NCBI RefSeq assembly: GCF_009377175.1
Contig: NZ_VJZD01000036.1
Location: 1-52,921 of the forward strand
Length of the DNA stretch: 52,921 bases
From: Streptomyces adustus
GTDB lineage: Bacteria; Actinomycetota; Actinomycetes; Streptomycetales; Streptomycetaceae
Direction of reading: 5' to 3'
Notes under the pieces: generated by a model
What the model saw: the letters and a program-made list of their open reading frames with translations, nothing else
Told to the model about the DNA's origin: nothing
Database searches by the model: none
Translations under genes and position numbers: made by a program
Shown here: in pieces, positions 46,028-52,921 of the stretch
Numbering within the stretch: position 1 is the first letter of the stretch
Layout of the letters: each line of letters opens with the position of its first letter

Positions 46028-47303
46028 CTGGGGCGGCAACGTCTCGGCCCGGCCCGCGCGGGAGGTCACGCCCGCCTCCGTCGACGAGCTGGCGGCGGCC
46101 GTGCGCAAGGCCGCCGAGGACGGCCTGAAGGTGAAGGCGGTGGGCACCGGGCACTCGTTCACGGCGATCGCCGCCACCGACGGCCTGTTGATCCGCCCGC
46201 AACTGTTGACCGGCATCCGCAACATCGACCGTGAGGCCGGGACGGTCACGGTCGAGGCCGGCACCCCGCTCAAGAGACTCAATGTGGCCCTGGCCCGCGA
46301 GGGACTGTCGCTGACCAACATGGGCGACATCATGGAGCAGACCGTCTCCGGGGCCACCAGCACCGGCACGCACGGCACCGGCCGCGACTCGGGCTCGATC
46401 GCCGCCCAGATCAAGGGCCTGGAACTGGTCACCGCCGACGGATCGGTGCTCGTCTGCTCCGAGAAGGAGAACCCGGAGGTCTTCGCGGCCGCCCGGATCG
46501 GCCTGGGCGCGCTGGGCATCGTCACCGCGATCACCTTCGCCGTGGAGCCGCTCTTCCTGCTGACGGCGCGCGAGGAGCCGATGCAGCTGGACCGGGTCAT
46601 CGCCGAGCTCGACGAGCTGTGGGCCGAGAACGAGCACTTCGAGTTCTACTGGTTCCCGCACACCGACAGCACCAACACCAAGCGCAACAACCGCAGCGCG
46701 GGCCCGGAGCGGCCGGTGGGTCAGCTGACCGGCTGGTTCGAGGACGAGTTCCTCTCCAACGGCGTCTTCCAGGTGGCCCAGCTGGTCGGCCGGGCGGCGC
46801 CCGCGACAATTCCCGCGATCGCCCGGATCTCCAGCAAGGCCCTGTCCGCGCGCACCTACACGGACATCCCCTACAAGGTCTTCACCTCCCCGCGCCGGGT
46901 GCGCTTCGTGGAGATGGAGTACGCCGTCCCGCGCGAGGCCCTGGCCGAGACGCTGCGGGAACTGAAGACGATGGTCGACCGCTCAGGGCTGCGGGTGAGC
47001 TTCCCGGTCGAGGTGCGCACCGCGCCGGCCGACGACATCACGCTGTCCACCGCCTCGGGCCGGGACAGCGCCTATGTCGCCGTGCACATGTTCCGGGGTA
47101 CGCCCTATCAGGCGTACTTCACCGCCGCCGAGCGCATCTTCACCGCGCACGAGGGCCGGCCGCACTGGGGCAAGGTGCACACCCGGGACGCCGAGTACCT
47201 GGCCGGGGTCTATCCGCGCTTCGGCGAGTTCACCGCGCTGCGGGACCGACTCGACCCTGAACGTCTGTTCCAGAACGACTACTTGCGGAGGGTTCTGGGG
47301 TAG
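45987..47303 (+). CDS. D-arabinono-1,4-lactone oxidase family FAD enzyme
   Basis: The product is 438 aa. TTG 45987 has GGGGAGGGACC just upstream and lies inside the MFS gene; ATG 46005 is the alternative. The FAD_binding_4 domain (about 25-185) has VKAVGTGHSFTAIAATDG and TVSGATSTGTHGTGRDSG. The ALO domain follows, with EFYWFPHTDSTNTKR and the C-terminal HWGKVHTRDAEYL (the H-W-x-K/H-x-H active-site signature). It oxidises a sugar lactone or alditol with O2, giving H2O2. In actinobacteria relatives include alditol oxidase and L-gulono-lactone dehydrogenases, so the true substrate is open. Cotranscription with the exporter is implied by the overlap. Confidence 0.92.
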   Translation: MSTTASMKNGTWRNWGGNVSARPAREVTPASVDELAAAVRKAAEDGLKVKAVGTGHSFTAIAATDGLLIRPQLLTGIRNIDREAGTVTVEAGTPLKRLNVALAREGLSLTNMGDIMEQTVSGATSTGTHGTGRDSGSIAAQIKGLELVTADGSVLVCSEKENPEVFAAARIGLGALGIVTAITFAVEPLFLLTAREEPMQLDRVIAELDELWAENEHFEFYWFPHTDSTNTKRNNRSAGPERPVGQLTGWFEDEFLSNGVFQVAQLVGRAAPATIPAIARISSKALSARTYTDIPYKVFTSPRRVRFVEMEYAVPREALAETLRELKTMVDRSGLRVSFPVEVRTAPADDITLSTASGRDSAYVAVHMFRGTPYQAYFTAAERIFTAHEGRPHWGKVHTRDAEYLAGVYPRFGEFTALRDRLDPERLFQNDYLRRVLG

Positions 47304-48108
47304 CGGACGCGCCGGGCGTCCCGGCCGCGGGCGCCGAGCCGTCGCCGGAGCCCCGGCCAGCGGTGGCGCTCGGGGCCGGTGCCGGGCTCTGCGTCGAACC
47401 GCCGCCTGCCGCGCCCCCGTCCGGGACGCCGCCCGCCGCGCTCGCGTCGCCGGTCGCGTCCGGCGTGGCGGGGGAGCCGGACGAGGATGCGCCGCCGGAG
47501 CCGGAGCCCGGACCGGCGGACGCGCCCGCCGACGGATCGGACGACGGGCCCGATGCCGGACCGGATGCCGGGTCCGTGCCGGAGGACGGCTGACCGTGGG
47601 TGGAGAGGGCACCGCCGACGGTCGTACTGCCGCCGCCGCTGAAACTGCTGCCGGACACCAGCTCGTACGTGGTGATGCCGGTCATCGTGACCCCGAACAC
47701 GAGGGCGGCCGCGACCACCGGCCGGCGCCACCCCCTGACCCGGGCGCGATAGACGGTCCCCCGCGTGAACTCGCCGACGGGCGGGGCCGCAGGCACGCCG
47801 GGCACGGCCGCGGCGGTCCTGGACGGGGCGGCCGCGGCGGTCCTGGCCGGGACGGTCGCCTCGCGCAGCTGCTCGCCGGTCCGCCGGAAGAAGTGCTGGA
47901 ACAGCGTGCCGCCGCAGGTGGCGACGACACTGACCACACCGGCGCCGAGGATCGTCCCGTAGACGCCGAAGTAGGAGGCGAGTTTGGCCGCCACCACCGC
48001 GGCCACGGCACTGCCCGCGACCTGAGGCACGCTCAGGTCGATCCGCTTCCTGTCCTTCACCTCCCTCCCGCTGCCGGACTCGTCCACGTCAACGGGCCTT
48101 TCACGCAT
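47230..48108 (-). CDS. Membrane protein with low-complexity Ser/Gly/Pro extracellular tail
   Basis: The product is 292 aa from ATG 48108. The N-terminal 25 residues are charged. Hydrophobic segments lie at about 28-65 (SAVAAVVAAKLASYFGVYGT, then ILGAGVVSVVATCGGTLF) and about 130-150 (PVVAAALVFGVTMTGITTYE). The last 130 residues are almost wholly Ser, Gly, Ala, Pro, Thr and Asp and probably extend through the cell wall. The 3' end overlaps the lactone-oxidase gene on the other strand by 74 bases. The function is unknown; similar Streptomyces proteins are lineage-variable. The low-complexity tail makes the exact stop frame somewhat uncertain. Confidence 0.72.
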   Translation of the reverse strand: MRERPVDVDESGSGREVKDRKRIDLSVPQVAGSAVAAVVAAKLASYFGVYGTILGAGVVSVVATCGGTLFQHFFRRTGEQLREATVPARTAAAAPSRTAAAVPGVPAAPPVGEFTRGTVYRARVRGWRRPVVAAALVFGVTMTGITTYELVSGSSFSGGGSTTVGGALSTHGQPSSGTDPASGPASGPSSDPSAGASAGPGSGSGGASSSGSPATPDATGDASAAGGVPDGGAAGGGSTQSPAPAPSATAGRGSGDGSAPAAGTPGASATPEPSASSRSGTDVQGRVGPAAR

Positions 48109-48596
48109 TCCGGGACCTTGTCTGCCTCTCCCTTGACCGGTCGACTCCCACCGTTCGATCGACCACCTGCACGAGAAAGGGACGTACAGACGAAACGATT
48201 GGTTCCGTTTCCGGCTATTGGGTGAAGTACGCCACGTTCACTCCCGCAACACCGCACAACGGACGGTCAAGTCCCAGCCCCTGCCAGAAGTTGAACGGCG
48301 CGCCAATCCACGCACGTGGCCCAAATGGAGTACTGTTGCGAGCCCTGGGTTCGGTCTCCCACCAGGGCGTCCGGGACCTTGCCGGACCACCGGGAGGGGG
48401 TCAGTTGCACAGGGTGACGGAGTTGGTCACTTAGCGTTGCGAATAGGTAACCGTGCCATAACGGCGTACGCGGGCTCGCGTCCGACACGCCGGGCAACTC
48501 GGCAAGGTTGTGGCAGGCTGCACCCGGGCAGGCCACACTCGACTAGCGGAAGCAGCGACGCACGTGACGTCGGCAGGCACCACCCGGGAGGTCCCC
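48109..48596. other. 488-bp non-coding interval upstream of sepH
   Basis: The interval lies between divergent starts and is locally AT-richer. GTGAC (48413) and GTCAC form a short inverted repeat around GGAGTTG. TTGTGG and CACACT near 48507 and 48531 are possible sepH -35 and -10 boxes, though the spacing (about 18) makes them only moderate. No gene or RNA was recognised. Confidence 0.4.
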
Positions 48597-49631
48597 ATGC
48601 CCGAACTGCGTGTCGTGGCCGTCTCCAATGACGGCACACGGCTGGTGCTGAAGGCTGCGGACAGTACGGAGTACACGCTTCCGATCGACGAACGACTCCG
48701 TGCCGCCGTGCGCGGCGACCGTCCCCGCCTCGGCCAGATCGAGATCGAGGTGGAGAGCCATCTCCGCCCCCGTGACATCCAGGCACGTATACGTGCCGGC
48801 GCGACCGCGGAAGAGGTCGCGCAGATGGCCGGCATCCCGGTCGACCGCGTACGCCGCTTCGAGGGTCCCGTGCTGGCCGAGCGCGCCTTCATGGCCGAGC
48901 GGGCCCGCAAGACCCCGGTCCGTCGGCCCGGCGAGAACGCCGGACCCCAGCTCGGCGAGGCGGTTCAGGAGCGTCTGCTGCTGCGCGGCGCCGACAAGGA
49001 CACGGTGCAGTGGGACTCCTGGCGCCGCGACGACGGCACCTGGGAAGTCCTGCTGGTCTACCTGGTCGCCGGTGAACCGCACTCGGCGAGCTGGACGTAC
49101 GACCCGCCCCGGCGGCTCGTCCAGGCCGTCGACGACGAGGCGCGCTCGCTGATCGGCGAGTCCGACGACCTCGCCGCGCCCGAACCCAGCTTTCCCTTCG
49201 TGCCGCGTATCGCACGGCTGCCGCGCGACCGCCCGTTGGACCGTGCTCTCGACCGGGAGCGGCCGAGCCTGCCCGCGCAGGCGTCCGAGCCCCCGGAGGA
49301 GAGCACGGGCGAACGGGACTCGCTGACCAGCCTGCTGGAGGCGGTGCCGAGTTTCCGGGGCGACCTCGTGGTCCCGGAACGCCCGGTGGAACCGCCTGTG
49401 GAGGAGCCCGTCGAGGAACCGGAGGCGGAGGAGCCCCCGGCGCCCGCCGCCTCGGCCGGCTCCGCCTACGCGGACGTGCTCATGCCGCGTTCCGTCGGGA
49501 GCCACCGCGACCGTCTGGTCGGCGCCACCGACCGCCAGGCCGAGGCGGACGGCGTCCGTCCCGGCCGCCGGGCCGCGGTACCCAGCTGGGACGAGATCGT
49601 CTTCGGCACGCGCCGCAAGAAGCAGGAGTAG
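48597..49631 (+). CDS. sepH: Septation protein SepH
   Basis: The product is 344 aa from ATG 48597 with GGGAGG upstream. The N-terminal DUF3071 domain (about 1-165) has MPELRVVAVSNDGTRLVLKA, LGQIEIEVESHLRPRDIQAR, a helix-turn-helix-like IRAGATAEEVAQMAGIPVDR and RDDGTWEVLLVYLVAGEP. The linker is acidic and Pro/Glu-rich. The C-terminal conserved tail is VPSWDEIVFGTRRKKQE. SepH, an actinobacterial FtsZ partner described in Streptomyces, stimulates FtsZ filament assembly and is needed for efficient sporulation septation. The location matches its known neighbourhood near hemH. Confidence 0.95.
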   Translation: MPELRVVAVSNDGTRLVLKAADSTEYTLPIDERLRAAVRGDRPRLGQIEIEVESHLRPRDIQARIRAGATAEEVAQMAGIPVDRVRRFEGPVLAERAFMAERARKTPVRRPGENAGPQLGEAVQERLLLRGADKDTVQWDSWRRDDGTWEVLLVYLVAGEPHSASWTYDPPRRLVQAVDDEARSLIGESDDLAAPEPSFPFVPRIARLPRDRPLDRALDRERPSLPAQASEPPEESTGERDSLTSLLEAVPSFRGDLVVPERPVEPPVEEPVEEPEAEEPPAPAASAGSAYADVLMPRSVGSHRDRLVGATDRQAEADGVRPGRRAAVPSWDEIVFGTRRKKQE

Positions 49632-49660
49632 CCCGGCCGCACGAGGTCGTACGACACCGA

Positions 49661-49688
49661 GAGCCCGCGTCCTAACCGGCGCGGGCTC
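49661..49688 (+). terminator. Terminator hairpin after sepH
   Basis: GAGCCCGCG (49661-49669) pairs with CGCGGGCTC (49680-49688) around a 10-base loop, 29 bases past the stop codon. Confidence 0.7.
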
Positions 49689-50224
49689 CGGTCACGCGCG
49701 CGGGGCACGGCACCTGTGCACGGCCGCCGCAAGGCGTGCGCGGGCTGCGCGGCAGACCTGCGGAGCACCCGCAAGCACCGCGGGACACCGGCGAGCGTTC
49801 GCGCGGGACCACCGACACACCTGTGCGACCGCCACGCCATGCACGGCCGCGAGCCCGCACGCTGCCGCAAGCCCACACGCAGCCGCCGGAAGGTGTGCAC
49901 GAGCTGCGCGGCAGACCTGCGAGACACCCGCAAGCGCCGCGGGTCACCGGCAGGCGCCCGGGACACCCGCAAGCGCGTGTCGGCGTAGGACCACCGGCAA
50001 CCCGTGCGGTCGCCGCGCGCATGCGCGGCCGCAGGGCTCGCGCGCGGCCGTCGACCCGCTCCAGGCGGCCCTGGACCCCGCACGGCCCGCGGTCGCCCAC
50101 GCGGGACGCCGGCGAGCCCGCGGGCATCCGCACGGGACGCCGGCGAACCCGCGTGCGGCCCGCCGGGCAGGCGGGCAGGCGGCCCGCCGGGGCAGCCGTA
50201 GTGGCCGGCGGCGGGCGCGGCGCG
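49689..50224. repeat. Repeat-rich non-coding stretch with a 159-bp direct repeat
   Basis: CTGCGCGGCAGACCTGCG starts at 49745 and again at 49904; each is followed by a matching block with CACCCGCAAGC and CCGCGGG, giving a direct repeat of about 53 bases at a 159-base period. CACCCGCAAGCG occurs a third time near 49965, and GGGACGCCGGCGA recurs at 50102 and 50135. Open frames cross the region only because of base composition and none has a proper start. It separates sepH from the convergent rhodanese gene. Confidence 0.55.
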
Positions 50225-51076
50225 CTACTGCGGGTCGGGTCCCACGGCGACAGGGCGGGACGGGTCCGAGGACCACTGGGACCACGAACCGACGTACAGC
50301 GCTGCCGGGATCCCGGCGACCGCCAGCGCGAGCACCTCGTGGGCCCCGGAGACGCCCGAGCCGCAGTAGACGCCCACCTCGGTGCCGTCGTCGGCGCCCA
50401 ACGCCCTGAAGCGCGCGTTCAGTTCCTCGGCGGGCAGGAACCGCCCGTCCGCCGCCACGTTCTGCATGGTGGGCGCCGACACCGCGCCCGGGATGTGCCC
50501 GCCGACCCGGTCGATCGGCTCCACCTCGCCCCGGTACCGCTCCCCCGCGCGCGCGTCGAACAGCACCCCCGACCGCGCCAGCGCCGCGGCCCCGTCCGCG
50601 TCCAGGAATCCCGCAGGCTCCGGCACCGGCTGGAAGTCGCCCTCGGCGGGAGTGGGCACGTCCACCGACAGGTCCCCCGCCCAGGCCGACAACCCACCGT
50701 CCAGGACCCGCACATCCGGGTGACCCGTCCAGCGCAGCAGCCACCACGCGCGCGCCGCCGCCCAGCCCTGTCCCCCGTCGTACACGATCACCGGCACCTT
50801 CGCCGACACGCCCGCCCGGCGCATCGCGGCGCCGAACTCCTCGATGTCGGGCAACGGGTGCCGACCGTCCGGGCCGGGCGCGGCGGCGAGCTCCGCGTCC
50901 AGGTCGACGAAGACGGCGCCGGGCACGTGTCCGGCCGCGTACTCGGCCCGGCCGTCGAAGGCCGGCTCCCCGGCCGCCTTGGCCACGCTGAGCTGCCAGC
51001 GGACGTCGAGCAGCGTCGGCGGACGCTCCCCGGACAGGTCGGTCGCGAGTTCTGCTGCGGAGATGATGGCGTTCAT
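50225..51076 (-). CDS. Two-domain rhodanese sulfurtransferase
   Basis: The product is 283 aa from ATG 51076. The N-terminal inactive rhodanese domain (about 1-130) has LLDVRWQL, HVPGAVFVDLDAELAAAP and VPVIVYDGGQGWAAARAWWL. The C-terminal active domain (about 150-283) has FDARAGERYRGEVEPIDRVG, then HIPGAVSAP and the catalytic loop CGSGVSGAHEVLALA. The C-G-S-G-V-S loop marks 3-mercaptopyruvate sulfurtransferase/SseA-like enzymes, which transfer sulfur from thiosulfate or mercaptopyruvate to thiophilic acceptors. It is transcribed alone, away from the VOC gene. Confidence 0.94.
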   Translation of the reverse strand: MNAIISAAELATDLSGERPPTLLDVRWQLSVAKAAGEPAFDGRAEYAAGHVPGAVFVDLDAELAAAPGPDGRHPLPDIEEFGAAMRRAGVSAKVPVIVYDGGQGWAAARAWWLLRWTGHPDVRVLDGGLSAWAGDLSVDVPTPAEGDFQPVPEPAGFLDADGAAALARSGVLFDARAGERYRGEVEPIDRVGGHIPGAVSAPTMQNVAADGRFLPAEELNARFRALGADDGTEVGVYCGSGVSGAHEVLALAVAGIPAALYVGSWSQWSSDPSRPVAVGPDPQ

Positions 51077-51382
51077 GGCAACCATCCTCGCGCACGGGGT
51101 GGCCGCATCGCCGATGTCCGGCTACTCTGCTCGGCCGGGCAGGCACGATCACGAGGCGTATGGGATCAGCCACATGCTGTACAACTGATCGACCCCCACG
51201 AGTAATCGTGCCGAAAGGGACGAGAAACCTTACAGCGGGCATTCTCCGACTATGGGGCCCACGCACGCCCGACGGCGTGTACGCCCGGTGAGCAGGGCGC
51301 CACGCACGGTGCGAGCATCGGGCCCGGGGTTCGGAGAGCGGAAGCGACACGGCCACCACAAGAGGCCGAGAAGAGAGTGACG
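51077..51382. other. Divergent promoter interval
   Basis: About 306 bp between the rhodanese and VOC genes. No gene is supported. A few AT-richer blocks (near 51150-51190 and 51228-51260) may hold promoters, but no pair of boxes was convincing. Confidence 0.35.
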
Positions 51383-52192
51383 ATGACCGAGACACGGGAG
51401 TCGGCCGGCCCGAACGGCGAGGCGCGCGCCCGGTACGCGCCCGGCACACCTTGCTGGGTGAGCCTGATGGTGCACGAACCGGCCGCGACCCAGGACTTCT
51501 ACGGAGAACTCTTCGGCTGGGAATTCCAGCCCGGCCCCCGGCAGCTCGGCCCGTACGTCAGGGCCCTGCTGAACGGCCACGAGGTGGCGGGCATCGGCCA
51601 GTTGCCGCCGGACCTGCACCTGCCGACCGCCTGGACGCCCTATCTCGCCTCGGACGACGTGGACCAGACCGCCGAGACGGTACGGCTGTGCGGCGGCACG
51701 CTCGGCGTCGGACCGCTGGACGCGGCCGAGACCGGAAGGCTGGCGATCTGCTCCGACCCGTCGGGCGCCGTCTTCGGCGTCTGGCAGACGGCGAAGCACC
51801 GGACCGGCGGCCTCGGAACCCCCGGCGTCCCGGGCACACCCGCCTGGAACGAGTTGCTGACCTTCGACTCGGTGACCGTCGCCAAGTTCTACGAATCGGT
51901 GTTCGGCTACGAGGGACAGCCGATGGTCCCGGCCGACCTCGACCATGTGACGCTGTACGTCGAGGGCCGCCCCGTGGCCGGCATCCAGGGGGTGGGCAAC
52001 GCGCTGCCGCGCGAACGGGGCCCGCACTGGATGACGTACTTCGAGGTGGCCGACACCGACGAGGCGCTGGTCCGGCTCGTCGCACTCGGCGGACGGATCC
52101 TCCAGCCGGCCCGGGACGGCGCCCACGGGCGCGTGGCCTCGGTGGCGGACCCGGAGGGGGCCCGGTTCGCCCTGGTCCAGAGCCCGCGCTGA
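51383..52192 (+). CDS. Double VOC (glyoxalase/bleomycin resistance) domain protein
   Basis: The product is 269 aa; ATG 51383 was chosen because GAGAAGAGA then has a normal spacer, although GTG 51377 is possible. Two VOC modules are visible: residues about 20-135 (PCWVSLMVHEPAATQDFYGE, then LFGWEF) and about 150-265 (WNELLTFDSVTVAKFYESVF, then GYEG and HWMTYFEVADTDEAL). Each ends in an S-D-P-S/E-G-A motif (ICSDPSGAVFGVW; VADPEGARFALVQ). Such Streptomyces proteins are usually annotated as glyoxalase-like or antibiotic-binding. A complete set of metal ligands is not obvious, so catalysis is uncertain. It converges with tdk 25 bases downstream. Confidence 0.9.
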   Translation: MTETRESAGPNGEARARYAPGTPCWVSLMVHEPAATQDFYGELFGWEFQPGPRQLGPYVRALLNGHEVAGIGQLPPDLHLPTAWTPYLASDDVDQTAETVRLCGGTLGVGPLDAAETGRLAICSDPSGAVFGVWQTAKHRTGGLGTPGVPGTPAWNELLTFDSVTVAKFYESVFGYEGQPMVPADLDHVTLYVEGRPVAGIQGVGNALPRERGPHWMTYFEVADTDEALVRLVALGGRILQPARDGAHGRVASVADPEGARFALVQSPR

Positions 52193-52217
52193 TGGTCCGG
52201 AGGAGCGAGCCCGGGGC

Positions 52218-52868
52218 TCAGGAGGTCGACACCGGCAGCACGTCGGGCGACAGCGCCGCCGCGTGGGCCGTGGCCGACGTCATACGACGCCGGTGGTGGC
52301 GACGGCACAGCACCTCGTAACCGACCTCGTCCGCCGAGCGGTTGACGTCGCCCACGACCACCTGGGCGCCCTCGACGACCATCTCGCCACCGACCGTGCG
52401 GGCGTTGTGCGTGGCGCGGGCGCCGCACCAGCACAGGGCCTCGACCTGGAGCACCTCGACCCGGTCGGCCAGCTCCACCAGTCGCTGGGAACCGGGGAAG
52501 AGCTTGGAGCGGAAGTCGGTCGTGATGCCGAAGGCGTAGACGTCCACGCCCAGGTCGTCGACGACCCGCGCGAGCTGGTCGATCTGCTCGGGCGCCAGGA
52601 ACTGCGCCTCGTCCGCGATCACGTAGTCCGCACGCCCGCCCTTGGAGAGGTGGTCGACGAGGAACGCGTACAGATCCTGCCCGTCCTCGACCTCCACCGC
52701 GTCCGTGACCAGGCCGAGGCGGGAGGACAGCTTGCCCTCGCCCGCGCGGTCGTCCCGCGTGAAGATCATGCCGACCAGGCCCCGGGTGGAGCGGTTGTGC
52801 TCGATCTGGAGAGCCAGCGTCGACTTCCCGCAGTCCATCGTTCCGGAGAAGAACACCAGCTCGGGCAT
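52218..52868 (-). CDS. tdk: Thymidine kinase, type II
   Basis: The product is 216 aa from ATG 52868. Walker A is SGTMDCGKSTLAL, and the Walker-B-like VIADEAQFLAPEQ carries the catalytic Glu region. The lid and zinc site include ALCWCGARATHNARTV and a later EVLCRRHHRRR, giving Cys ligands and a C-x-x-H ending. It phosphorylates thymidine to dTMP with ATP for nucleotide salvage. The last 20 residues after the zinc site are a variable tail. The gene is monocistronic here; 52869-52921 upstream is non-coding to the window edge. Confidence 0.95.
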   Translation of the reverse strand: MPELVFFSGTMDCGKSTLALQIEHNRSTRGLVGMIFTRDDRAGEGKLSSRLGLVTDAVEVEDGQDLYAFLVDHLSKGGRADYVIADEAQFLAPEQIDQLARVVDDLGVDVYAFGITTDFRSKLFPGSQRLVELADRVEVLQVEALCWCGARATHNARTVGGEMVVEGAQVVVGDVNRSADEVGYEVLCRRHHRRRMTSATAHAAALSPDVLPVSTS

Positions 52869-52921
52869 GGGAGGCGGAGCACCTTTCGGCGGAGAGAGGC
52901 GGAGGGCGGACGGGCGGGGGC

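Overview
The window is chromosomal DNA of a Streptomyces species. The support is very high GC with G/C in third codon positions, frequent GTG starts, GTGA/ATGA stop-start overlaps, SepF and SepH division proteins, a CutRS two-component pair, and many DUF families typical of actinobacteria (DUF3159, DUF3710, DUF3093, DUF4193, DUF6099). No rRNA, tRNA or CRISPR was found. The species cannot be named from the sequence alone.

Region 1 (1-10.6 kb) is an accessory patchwork. It holds the 3' end of a secreted beta-rich protein, gene remnants (a frameshifted PRA-PH/MazG-like gene, an msrA tail, another degraded ORF), two lipoproteins, a small secreted protein, a trypsin-fold protein lacking its catalytic His and Ser, and SUKH (SMI1/KNR4), DUF3885 and unknown proteins of the kind found as immunity or conflict genes. 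It ends with a large coiled-coil / Mrr-type nuclease / TerD fusion. Between these genes lie copies of a MITE-like element with about 35-bp terminal inverted repeats and a second short repeat family. GC and codon bias are lower around 3.5-4.8 kb.

Region 2 (10.6-24 kb) is more ordinary: DUF6099, a coupled ABC-type ATPase/MazG pair, SepF, a polytopic membrane protein, a divergent YceI/MarR pair with clear operators, an ECF sigma factor, a Met/His-rich membrane protein, a beta-hydroxyacid dehydrogenase, a small membrane gene broken by an in-frame TAA, and a TrmB/LuxR-type regulator divergent from a large secreted M4 metallopeptidase.

Region 3 (24-43.5 kb) is a conserved actinobacterial block. 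Gene order parallels Mycobacterium tuberculosis Rv2689c-Rv2701c as I remember it: RNA methyltransferase, APC (KimA-like) permease, two TrkA/RCK proteins, DUF3159, OB-fold, DUF3710, dUTPase, DUF3093, DUF4193, inositol monophosphatase. Here kdpE-kdpD and a secreted alginate-lyase-like enzyme sit between the OB-fold and DUF3710 genes, and cutRS sits before the phosphatase. The shared theme of the first half is potassium: a K+ permease candidate, RCK gating subunits, the KdpDE sensor pair, and a 31-codon membrane peptide between the permease and the RCK genes. No kdpFABC is present.

Region 4 (43.5-52.9 kb) carries a ferrochelatase with C-terminal Cys cluster, an MFS transporter overlapping a sugar-lactone oxidase, a low-complexity membrane protein, sepH, a repeat-rich non-coding stretch, a rhodanese, a double-VOC protein and thymidine kinase.
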